Assembly: GCA_964483625.1 (NCBI GenBank)
Contig: CAZABB010000063.1
Span: forward strand, 1 to 7,431
Length of the DNA: 7,431 bases
From: JAFGQU01 sp964483625
Lineage (GTDB): Bacteria; Omnitrophota; Gorgyraeia; Duberdicusellales; 4484-171
Direction of reading: 5' to 3'
Shown piece by piece: positions 1 through 5,790 of the stretch. The position numbers and the translations under genes are program-made. Numbering within the stretch: the first letter of the stretch is position 1; every line of letters starts with the position of its first letter. A model generated the notes under the pieces. The model searched no databases, was not told the origin of the DNA, and saw only the letters and a list, made by a program, of their open reading frames with translations.

Positions 1-900
1 TTCATTCTCGTTTCCTTCCCCGGCCGGGAGAGGGAAATGAGGCAGATGGTTCTGGGAGAAATCGAACGTAAAGTTACACTTCTGAGTAATCTCCAGCGTA
101 TTCCGGATCGCTTCCGGGTAATCTTTAAATATCTTCTTCATTTCGTCGGGAGAACGAAAATAAAACTCGTCACTACTCATCCGAAAATGGCTGGGATCAT
201 CCATGGTCGTCTGCGTCTGAAGGCACAACAGGGCCTCGTGAGCAAACGATTCATCCTTTTCCACGTAATGGACATCATTGGTCGCCACAAGCGGTATGTC
301 CAGATCGGCGGCAATCTTGACCAGATGCTCATTGACCATGCGCTGTTCTTTCATTCCGTGGTCCATCATCTCCAGATAGAAATTTCCTTTTCCGAACACC
401 TGCTGATACCAGTCGGCTTTTTTATACGCTTTGTTGATTTCCCCTTTGAGGATCAGAGAAGCGACCTCACCTTTAAGACAGGCACTGGTAGCAATAAGCC
501 CTGAATGGTACTGTTCGATAAGTTCGTGATCAATACGCGGTTTATAGTAGAATCCTTCCAGATGGCCTAAAGAAGAAAGCCGTACCAGATTGGCGTATCC
601 TTCCTTGTCTTTTACCAGCAGGAGAAGATGATAGATAGCGTTTTCGGAACTCTTGTATTCTTTTTTGAACCGTGATTCACCGGCGACATACACCTCACAC
701 CCGATGATCGGCTTAACGCCCGCTTTCAAACACTGCTGATAGAATTTTATCGCGCCGTAGAGATTCCCATGATCGGTCATCGCCAGCGCCGGCACTTTCA
801 TGGCCGCCGCCTGATTGATCAGGCGATCGAGACGGCAGGCCCCATCGAGGAGACTGTACTGGGTATGAACATGAAGGTGGACAAAGTCAGCGTGTGTCAT
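1..900 (-). CDS. dnaE: DNA polymerase III alpha subunit, N-terminal PHP part (partial)
   Basis: This is the replicative polymerase catalytic subunit. Only the first 300 codons are present; the rest (palm, fingers, beta-binding and OB regions of a protein usually about 1,100-1,200 residues) lies beyond the window edge. The frame is open from the ATG at 898-900 to base 1. The N-terminus (FVHLHVHTQYSLLDG) and TDHGNLYG, KPIIGCEVYVA, SACLKGEV and NDVHY are hallmark PHP-domain motifs. I count a full set of candidate metal ligands: H10, H12, D19, H44, E69, H91, C141, D209 and H211. These match in order and kind the nine ligands I recall for Mycobacterium DnaE1, whereas E. coli DnaE has lost several. 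An active proofreading PHP nuclease is therefore inferred. No Shine-Dalgarno precedes the ATG; the 3' arm of a heptad hairpin ends four bases before it. It follows guaA by 99 bases on the same strand. Confidence 0.96.
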   Translation of the reverse strand, partial: MTHADFVHLHVHTQYSLLDGACRLDRLINQAAAMKVPALAMTDHGNLYGAIKFYQQCLKAGVKPIIGCEVYVAGESRFKKEYKSSENAIYHLLLLVKDKEGYANLVRLSSLGHLEGFYYKPRIDHELIEQYHSGLIATSACLKGEVASLILKGEINKAYKKADWYQQVFGKGNFYLEMMDHGMKEQRMVNEHLVKIAADLDIPLVATNDVHYVEKDESFAHEALLCLQTQTTMDDPSHFRMSSDEFYFRSPDEMKKIFKDYPEAIRNTLEITQKCNFTFDFSQNHLPHFPLPAGEGNENE

Positions 901-906
901 ATTTTA

Positions 907-941
907 GCGTTGAGCGTTAAGCGTTGAGCGAATAGACGAAG
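907..941. repeat. 7-bp-period array, GCG family, left arm (gap guaA-dnaE)
   Basis: GCG occurs at 907, 914, 921 and 928, exactly 7 bp apart, each followed by a variable 4-mer (TTGA, TTAA, TTGA, AATA). GACGAAG at 935 is a decayed fifth unit. AGCG cores at 906, 913, 920 and 927 pair with the CGCT cores of the array at 965-999. Confidence 0.85.
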
Positions 942-946
942 AAAGG

Positions 947-963
947 AATATAAAATCTATATT
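947..963. other. small inner stem-loop in the guaA-dnaE spacer
   Basis: AATATA (947-952) and TATATT (958-963) are exact reverse complements around the 5-nt loop AAATC. They lie between the two heptad arms, so the gap can fold as an outer imperfect hairpin with an AT-only tip. The stem is weak, and no T-run of terminator type follows it on the minus strand. Confidence 0.4.
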
Positions 964-964
964 T

Positions 965-999
965 CTCTCATCGCTAACCGCTGATCGCTCATCGCTATT
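965..999. repeat. 7-bp-period array, CGCT family, right arm (gap guaA-dnaE)
   Basis: CGCT occurs at 972, 979, 986 and 993, exactly 7 bp apart, with variable 3-mers AAC, GAT, CAT and ATT; CTCTCAT at 965 looks like a decayed unit. The array is the inverted counterpart of 907-941. Pairing 905-930 with 972-997 in a single register gives 21 of 26 complementary positions by hand count. Confidence 0.85.
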
Positions 1000-2538
1000 T
1001 TATTCCCATTCAATCGTCGCGGGAGGTTTGGAACTGATATCGAACACAACCCGGTTTACCCCCCGCACCCGGTTAATAATCGTATTGGAGATTTCTCCCA
1101 ACACCTCGTAAGGAATCCTGGCCCAATCGGCGGTCATCCCGTCGGCGCTCTCAACCGCCCGGACGGCAATAACAAATTCATATGTTCGTTTGTCTCCCAT
1201 GACCCCGACACTCTTGAGCGGCAGGAGGACACAAAAGGCCTGCCACAGCGGCCGGTAAAGTTTCCTGGCCTTAATGATTTTTTCCATGATAGCATCGGAA
1301 GCCCGTAATATCCGCAGGCGTTCTTTGGTGATTTCCCCCACAATACGCACGGCAAGTCCGGGCCCGGGGAAAGGGTGCCGATGGATAATGCGCTGGGGAA
1401 GCCCCAGGAGTCTGGCAATTTCCCGCACCTCGTCCTTAAACAGCGTGCGGAACGGTTCCACCAGCTTCAGAGGCATCCTCTCCGGCAACCCTCCCACATT
1501 ATGGTGAGATTTGATTTTTGATGTCGGCCCTCCGAAAAAAGGAATCGATTCGATCACGTCGGGATACAGTGTACCCTGCGCCAGATAACGCGCATTCTTT
1601 ATCTTTTTCGCTTCGGCTTCAAATACCTCAATGAACGTGTGGCCGATAATCTTACGCTTCTCTTCCGGATCAAGAACTCCTTTCAACCGCTTTAAAAACA
1701 AACCGGCCGCGGCGACGAAATGAAGGTCTATTTTACAATCATCACCGAAAACTTTTATGACCTGTTTGGCCTCCCCGCGCCGCAGAAGCCCGTTGTCGAT
1801 AAAAATACATTTGAGATTCTTGCCGATAGCACGATGAATCAATACCGAAAGAGTCGAGGAATCCACCCCTCCGCTCAAGCCGCACACGACCTTATCCTTT
1901 TTTACCTGTTTGCGGATCTGTCCCACCTGCGCGGAAATAAAGTCTTCCAGCTGCCAGTTGGCAAAACATTCGCAGATACGGAACAGAAAGTTAGAAATAA
2001 TCTGCAAGCCTCCTTCGGTATGAACCACTTCCGGATGAAACTGTACCCCGTAAATCTTTTTCTCAGGGCACCCGATCGCCGCATACGGTGTGCTTAAGGT
2101 ATGCGCCATGCGAATAAAACCTTTGGGCAACTGAAGCGCCCGGTCGGCATGCGACATCCAGGATACCACTTTGGCCCCCAGCGTAAAGAAAAGATCCTGG
2201 TGATTATCGATATACATCGGAGCGTGCCCGTATTCACGGCGGCTGGATTCGCGCACTCTTCCTCCCAACCCTTTGACAATACTCTGCATACCGTAACAGA
2301 TACCTAATACCGGTATCCCCAAACGCAGGATATCCGCAGAGAGCCTGGGCGCGCCCTTTTCATATACGCTATAGGGCCCGCCGGAAAGGATAATACCCTT
2401 GGGTTTAAGTTTTTTGATTCTTTCGACGCTTACGGTGCACGGCTCAATCAGCGAGAAGACTTTCAGTTCGCGGACCCGGCGGGCAATCAGCTGGGTATAC
2501 TGTGATCCGAAATCAAGAATTAAAATAGTGTCAGTCAT
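1000..2538 (-). CDS. guaA: GMP synthase (glutamine-hydrolysing)
   Basis: It converts XMP to GMP using ATP and glutamine, the last step of cytosolic de novo GMP synthesis. The 512 residues are full length for the family. Residues about 4-190 are the class I glutamine amidotransferase: oxyanion region LSGGPYSVY (51-59), nucleophile C81 in GICYGMQ, and H168 and E170 in VQFHPE. Residues about 195-390 are the ATP pyrophosphatase with P-loop LSGGVDSS (221-228), LYPDVIES (324-331) and KSHHNVGGLPE (343-353). The C-terminal dimerisation part ends in DISSKPPATIEWE, a strong family signature. The ATG at 2538 begins MTDTILILDFGSQYTQL, the usual N-terminus; 60 codons further upstream are open but read through repeat DNA into guaB and are not family-like. 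Only a weak GAG lies before the start. It follows guaB3 by 112 bases, giving IMP to GMP in one locus. Confidence 0.97.
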   Translation of the reverse strand: MTDTILILDFGSQYTQLIARRVRELKVFSLIEPCTVSVERIKKLKPKGIILSGGPYSVYEKGAPRLSADILRLGIPVLGICYGMQSIVKGLGGRVRESSRREYGHAPMYIDNHQDLFFTLGAKVVSWMSHADRALQLPKGFIRMAHTLSTPYAAIGCPEKKIYGVQFHPEVVHTEGGLQIISNFLFRICECFANWQLEDFISAQVGQIRKQVKKDKVVCGLSGGVDSSTLSVLIHRAIGKNLKCIFIDNGLLRRGEAKQVIKVFGDDCKIDLHFVAAAGLFLKRLKGVLDPEEKRKIIGHTFIEVFEAEAKKIKNARYLAQGTLYPDVIESIPFFGGPTSKIKSHHNVGGLPERMPLKLVEPFRTLFKDEVREIARLLGLPQRIIHRHPFPGPGLAVRIVGEITKERLRILRASDAIMEKIIKARKLYRPLWQAFCVLLPLKSVGVMGDKRTYEFVIAVRAVESADGMTADWARIPYEVLGEISNTIINRVRGVNRVVFDISSKPPATIEWE

Positions 2539-2542
2539 AATC

Positions 2543-2577
2543 TCGTAACGCGAAACGCGGAATGCGTTCTGCGTAAT
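2543..2577. repeat. 7-bp-period array, GCG family, left arm (gap guaB-guaA)
   Basis: GCG occurs at 2550, 2557, 2564 and 2571, with TCG one unit earlier at 2543, all exactly 7 bp apart. The 4-mers that follow vary (TAAC, AAAC, GAAT, TTCT, TAAT). It starts five bases from the guaA ATG and is inverted relative to the array at 2616-2650. It belongs to the same GCG family as the guaA-dnaE gap. Confidence 0.85.
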
Positions 2578-2615
2578 AATTTTGTTCTTAAATGATTCTG
2601 TTTCCCCGGATTTTA

Positions 2616-2650
2616 ACGCGTTACGCACGACGCGATACGCGTTACGTTTT
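2616..2650. repeat. 7-bp-period array, ACGC family, right arm (gap guaB-guaA)
   Basis: ACGC occurs at 2616, 2623, 2630 and 2637, and ACGT at 2644, exactly 7 bp apart, ending at the base next to the guaB stop codon. It is the inverted counterpart of 2543-2577. In one register, 2544-2574 pairs with 2616-2646 at 23 of 31 positions by hand count, including an uninterrupted 9-bp block (CGTAACGCG with CGCGTTACG). Confidence 0.85.
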
Positions 2651-3811
2651 CTATTTCCCCATCCCCACTTTCTGAACAACCTGAAAGAGTTTTCCTTCGG
2701 TCTGGATGGAAGGAGCAATGATAATCTCGGTAAAATGCATCTCCTTGATGTCTTTCACTCCCAGCGTTCCCATGCTGGTGGCTAACGCTCCCATAAGATT
2801 CTGGGACCCATCGTCGACCTCGGCGGGGCCGAAAAGTATCTGTTCCAGAGATCCGGATATTTTCACGTTCACTCTCGTTCCCCGCGGTAAATTGGCATGT
2901 GATGTCGCCATCCCCCAGTGATACCCGCGGCCCGGCGCTTCCTTGGCCCGGGCAAAAGCCGATCCGATCATAACCGCGTCGGCACCGGAAGCGAATGCTT
3001 TACATACCTCTCCTCCGATTCTCATCCCGCCGTCGGTAATCATCGGTACGTATTTACCGGTCTTTTTGAAATAAAAATCACGCGCGGCGGCGGCGTCAAT
3101 GGTCGCCGTGACCTGAGGCACGCCAATACCCAATACCCCGCGCGTCGTACAGGCGGCTCCCGGACCGACCCCGATCAATATGGCATCACATCCGGTCTCA
3201 AGCAGATCCAGAGTCACCTCATAGGTTACGCAATTGCCCAGAATAACGGGAATCTTCCGCTTTTGACAGAATTTCGTCAAATCGAGCGGCTTATATTTCG
3301 TCGATATATGTTCGGAGGTAATAACCGTCGATTGGACCAGGAAACAATCCGCACCGGCATCTTCGGCGATATCGCCGAACCGTTCGGCATTCTGCGGGAT
3401 ACAGCTTACCGCCGCATACCCTTTGCCTTTCTTGATTTCATCTACCCGTTTGGCAATCAGCTTCTCTTTGATCGGAGTCGTATAGACTTTCTGGATAAGA
3501 TTGGTCGCTTCCTGAGGCGTCGCCCGGGCAATTTCATCAAGCACTTCATCGGGGTTTTCATAACGGGTCTGAATCCCGTCGAGATTTAATACGGCAACAC
3601 CCCCCAGGCGGGACATCTCTATGGCAAAACGCACATCAACGACCCCATCCATCGCCGCGGCAAGGATCGGCACCGCGAATCTCTTCCCGGCTAATTCCCA
3701 GCTGGCATCAACATCTTCGGGATTAATTGTTATCTTGCCCGGGGCCAATGCGATTTCGTCAAAGCCAAAACAACGGCGCGACCGTCTGTCCTTTCCAATC
3801 CACTCTGCCAT
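2651..3811 (-). CDS. guaB: GuaB3-type IMP dehydrogenase
   Basis: It is predicted to oxidise IMP to XMP with NAD+, the first committed step of guanine nucleotide synthesis, in the cytosol. The 386 residues form a single (beta/alpha)8 barrel with no room for the paired CBS domains of classical GuaB (about 490 residues). The catalytic loop is GVGPGAACTTR (214-224), with C221 as the expected nucleophile. DGG (260-262) and MIGSAFA (281-287) are phosphate/IMP-site motifs, and the downstream PRGTRVNVKISGSLEQILFGPA is typical of the GuaB3 group found in actinobacteria and cyanobacteria. The ATG at 3811 sits behind a perfect Shine-Dalgarno. guaA next door supports a genuine biosynthetic role; with no other guaB in the window I cannot say whether it is the only one. 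GMP reductase is the main alternative and seems less likely given guaA. Confidence 0.92.
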   Translation of the reverse strand: MAEWIGKDRRSRRCFGFDEIALAPGKITINPEDVDASWELAGKRFAVPILAAAMDGVVDVRFAIEMSRLGGVAVLNLDGIQTRYENPDEVLDEIARATPQEATNLIQKVYTTPIKEKLIAKRVDEIKKGKGYAAVSCIPQNAERFGDIAEDAGADCFLVQSTVITSEHISTKYKPLDLTKFCQKRKIPVILGNCVTYEVTLDLLETGCDAILIGVGPGAACTTRGVLGIGVPQVTATIDAAAARDFYFKKTGKYVPMITDGGMRIGGEVCKAFASGADAVMIGSAFARAKEAPGRGYHWGMATSHANLPRGTRVNVKISGSLEQILFGPAEVDDGSQNLMGALATSMGTLGVKDIKEMHFTEIIIAPSIQTEGKLFQVVQKVGMGK

Positions 3812-3816
3812 CTGTT

Positions 3817-3824
3817 ACCTCCTT
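3817..3824 (-). promoter_or_regulatory. Shine-Dalgarno of guaB3
   Basis: The minus strand reads AAGGAGGT five bases before the ATG at 3811, a full anti-16S match. It fixes the guaB3 start and is the strongest ribosome binding site in the window. Confidence 0.9.
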
Positions 3825-3846
3825 ATATTCTTTAATTTTAAATCAC

Positions 3847-3888
3847 CAAGACCCAAGATGAAACAGTCAAACTCTAAACACGAAATAA
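3847..3888. repeat. 7-bp-period array, CAA family
   Basis: AA dinucleotides occur at 3848, 3855, 3862, 3869, 3876 and 3883, exactly 7 bp apart, in six diverged units such as CAAGACC, CAAGATG, CAAACTC and TAAACAC. The array is A-rich and nearly T-free on the plus strand. No matching inverted arm is obvious, unlike the GCG and GTC families. Confidence 0.7.
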
Positions 3889-3923
3889 ATAGTCGTTCGT
3901 CTATGGTCGATAGTCGATAGATT
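3889..3923. repeat. 7-bp-period array, GTC family
   Basis: GTC occurs at 3892, 3899, 3906 and 3913, exactly 7 bp apart; two units are identical (GTCGATA). It follows the CAA array directly. The heptamer closely resembles the GTCTTTA and GTCTATA units beside rnhB, so the same family is present at two places more than 3 kb apart. Confidence 0.8.
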
Positions 3924-3934
3924 AAAAAACATAT

Positions 3935-3954
3935 GCCAGAGACCAGAACTAAAG
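3935..3954. repeat. short degenerate remnant of a GAC/GTC-family array
   Basis: The segment contains CCAGAGACCAGAACTAAAG. It resembles, in reverse complement, the array at 7242-7276 (which reads ACTAAAGACCAGAGACTAAAG there) apart from a small indel. It faces the array at 3889-3923, as an inverted arm would, but pairing is poor. Confidence 0.45.
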
Positions 3955-3962
3955 GGAATAGT

Positions 3963-4937
3963 TTACACTAAAGACGCCATTTTTTCCACATTAAATTCAT
4001 CATTCAGCATCTTTTTTATCTCTTGAGAATCAATCTCATTCGGCGGGGTCGGCTGCAATTCACCCGTGGAAATAAACCGGATAAGAGACCGTACCGATGA
4101 CGCGATATGCTTACTGCGTAAGAAGAAAAATGATTCGTTCTCTATCCTGCCGTCTGAAATATCCCCTAAAAGATACACATCGTCATGGGGAACTTGAAAC
4201 GCCGGTGGTGAATGCGGGGTAAAATCAAGCAGCTTATGGGAAGCGGAAAATCCGCTGTCGATAAATACCGCCTGAGCCGAAAACACTCTGGGGATTGATG
4301 TCTTCACCGCTTTTACCTGAGACTCACCGATGATCTCCTGAATTTCGATTCGATCGTACACGGCGACGCCGCGACGGTGTAAGGCATCATATATCTTCTC
4401 TTTCTCCTGTCCCAGAAAATCACAGCCATTGGTAAAAGCCCTTACTTCTTTCCCCAGAAAAGAAAGCGCGAAAGCCAGATTTATTCCCAGGAACGTATGG
4501 GCCACAATGCTGATATCGTGGCTGATCTTCAACATATCCCTTACCGCAAAAAAGTCCAGATTGTCAAAATAAAAGACGCCGTCACGAAACTCACCCTTAA
4601 TCGAAAGAGGCTCACTCTGCGCTCCGCAGGCTAAAACCAGAGCCTGATAAGGGATCGGATCGGCATCTTTGCAATAGATGAGTTTCTTGTTGAACTGTAT
4701 CCGGTCGATTCGCCGGCGGAAAAATTCGGCCTGGCATTCTGCGGCAAAATCATTCAGATACACCGGTTTCGGCTTCTGACGGGAAACAAGATCCCGGCAA
4801 TAGTGCTCCTTGGGAAACCAATAGGGATTTTTATCCAGAAGGGTGATTTTTACCTGAGCATCAAGGTTTCGTATCTCTTTGGCCAAAGCCAGCCCGGCAC
4901 AGCCCGCTCCGACAATAACGATACCATTATATTTCAT
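3963..4937 (-). CDS. FAD-dependent oxidoreductase of the pyridine nucleotide-disulphide reductase fold
   Basis: This is a soluble flavoprotein of unknown substrate, 324 residues, without membrane segments. The N-terminal Rossmann motif is intact: IVIVGAGCAGLALAKEI (G10, G12, G15) with acidic D35 after the second strand, typical of FAD binding. LACGAQ (102-107) and VYLLGDIS (254-261, D259) are further FAD-fold motifs. The second dinucleotide site, where relatives bind NAD(P)H with GGGxxGxE, is degenerate: IVAHTFLGIN (144-153) keeps only the last glycine. There is no CxxC redox centre. It looks most like NDH-2 or other Pyr_redox_2 flavoproteins, but the electron donor may not be NAD(P)H. The ATG at 4937 overlaps the 3' end of folD by 11 bases and has no clear Shine-Dalgarno, so translational coupling is likely. 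The link to folate chemistry is suggestive only. Confidence 0.85.
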   Translation of the reverse strand: MKYNGIVIVGAGCAGLALAKEIRNLDAQVKITLLDKNPYWFPKEHYCRDLVSRQKPKPVYLNDFAAECQAEFFRRRIDRIQFNKKLIYCKDADPIPYQALVLACGAQSEPLSIKGEFRDGVFYFDNLDFFAVRDMLKISHDISIVAHTFLGINLAFALSFLGKEVRAFTNGCDFLGQEKEKIYDALHRRGVAVYDRIEIQEIIGESQVKAVKTSIPRVFSAQAVFIDSGFSASHKLLDFTPHSPPAFQVPHDDVYLLGDISDGRIENESFFFLRSKHIASSVRSLIRFISTGELQPTPPNEIDSQEIKKMLNDEFNVEKMASLV

Positions 4938-5790
4938 AAGAAGGATTTTCTTTTGAACGCATCATCGCCGCTTTCAATAAATTATCAAAAAGAAAAAAAC
5001 CCGTCAAAGCCCCGATCCCTCCGGGAACAGGAGTGACCAGAGAAGCCTTTTGGCAGGCTTTCCGGGAATTAACATCCCCGTATATTTTCCCACCCCGGGC
5101 CGAGATTCCCACATCAATAACCACAGCGCCCTTTTTGATCCAATCCGGCCTTATGAAATGAGGCTTACCGACGCAGGAAATCAGAACGTGAGCCTGAGAA
5201 ACATAAAAGGGGAGCCTCTTCCTCTGGTAGGTTCCGATATGGGTGATATCCACCGTTGCCAGCCGATCAGCCAGAAGAACACTTAACGGTTTGCCGATGT
5301 GGGAAGAGAAGCCGATCAACACCACATCCCGGCCGTACAGATCGACCTGTATCTGATCCAGGACCGCAAGGACACTGCGTACGGTGGGAGGAATAAATAA
5401 AGGTTCTCCTAAAACAACACGCCCTAAATTAGCCGGCGTAACTCCTTCGATATCCTTATGCGGAGCAATCCGGGAAAACAGCCCGACTTCATTCCACGCC
5501 GCAGGCAGAGGTTTATGAATCATAATCCCGCACACATTCGCATCGGCATTCAATTCACTCAAAAGACGGGCCGTTTTTTTAACAGAAGCCTTTGCCGGCA
5601 GGCGGTAGTGGTGATAGGCGACATCGAAACTTTTCGCCAGACGCTGCTGGCTGGCACGATACACCTCGGTGGCCCGATCGCGGCCTACGGTAACAGCCGC
5701 CAGACTCACGTTCCCGGCCCTTCGCCGCTTCGCTTTGATCCGGCGCTTTAATTTTTTCGAAACAGCAGTGACATCAAATACGGTTCCCAT
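4927..5790 (-). CDS. folD: FolD-family methylenetetrahydrofolate dehydrogenase with altered cyclohydrolase site
   Basis: The family interconverts 5,10-methylene-THF and 5,10-methenyl-THF with NAD(P), and usually also hydrolyses methenyl-THF to 10-formyl-THF. The 287 residues are normal length. The fold is clear: LNADANVCGIMIHKPLP (80-96), KDIEGVTPANLGRV (112-125), nucleotide loop IGFSSHIGKP (159-168), SCVGKP (205-210), GAVVIDVGI (221-229) and PVPGGIGALTG (254-264). Three residues needed for cyclohydrolase activity in bifunctional FolD are changed. The catalytic Lys of YxxxK is Q48 (Y44 is kept), the Gln of VQLP is H92, and the Asp of DVDG is E115. I infer it is a dehydrogenase lacking, or impaired in, cyclohydrolase activity. 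The ATG at 5790 shares one base with the upstream stop (TGATG). Confidence 0.9.
   Translation of the reverse strand: MGTVFDVTAVSKKLKRRIKAKRRRAGNVSLAAVTVGRDRATEVYRASQQRLAKSFDVAYHHYRLPAKASVKKTARLLSELNADANVCGIMIHKPLPAAWNEVGLFSRIAPHKDIEGVTPANLGRVVLGEPLFIPPTVRSVLAVLDQIQVDLYGRDVVLIGFSSHIGKPLSVLLADRLATVDITHIGTYQRKRLPFYVSQAHVLISCVGKPHFIRPDWIKKGAVVIDVGISARGGKIYGDVNSRKACQKASLVTPVPGGIGALTGFFLFDNLLKAAMMRSKENPSYEI

Noticed and set aside
37..504. Plus-strand open frame of 155 codons
   Set aside because: It lies antisense to the dnaE PHP domain and shows no family motif; the minus-strand frame has many. Other plus-strand frames opposite guaA, guaB3, folD and rnhB are rejected for the same reason.
901..999. 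CRISPR array or terminator reading of the intergenic repeats
   Set aside because: Units are 7 bp with no 30-40 bp spacers or conserved repeats, and the hairpins are long, mismatched and not followed by T-runs.
2539..2718. 60-codon upstream extension of the guaA reading frame to an ATG at 2718
   Set aside because: The extension reads through the heptad repeats and into the 3' end of guaB3, while the ATG at 2538 gives the standard GuaA N-terminus.
3826..3872. Possible promoter for guaB3 (TTGACT on the minus strand near 3866-3871 with AT-rich DNA downstream)
   Set aside because: The nearest good -10-like hexamer (TAAAAT) is about 24 bases away, beyond the usual 16-18, and TTGACT is itself part of the CAA heptad array.
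3924..3950. Possible rho-independent terminator after the FAD oxidoreductase (T6 on the minus strand at 3924-3929)
   Set aside because: No GC-rich stem precedes the T-run; only a 6-bp CATATG palindrome is adjacent.
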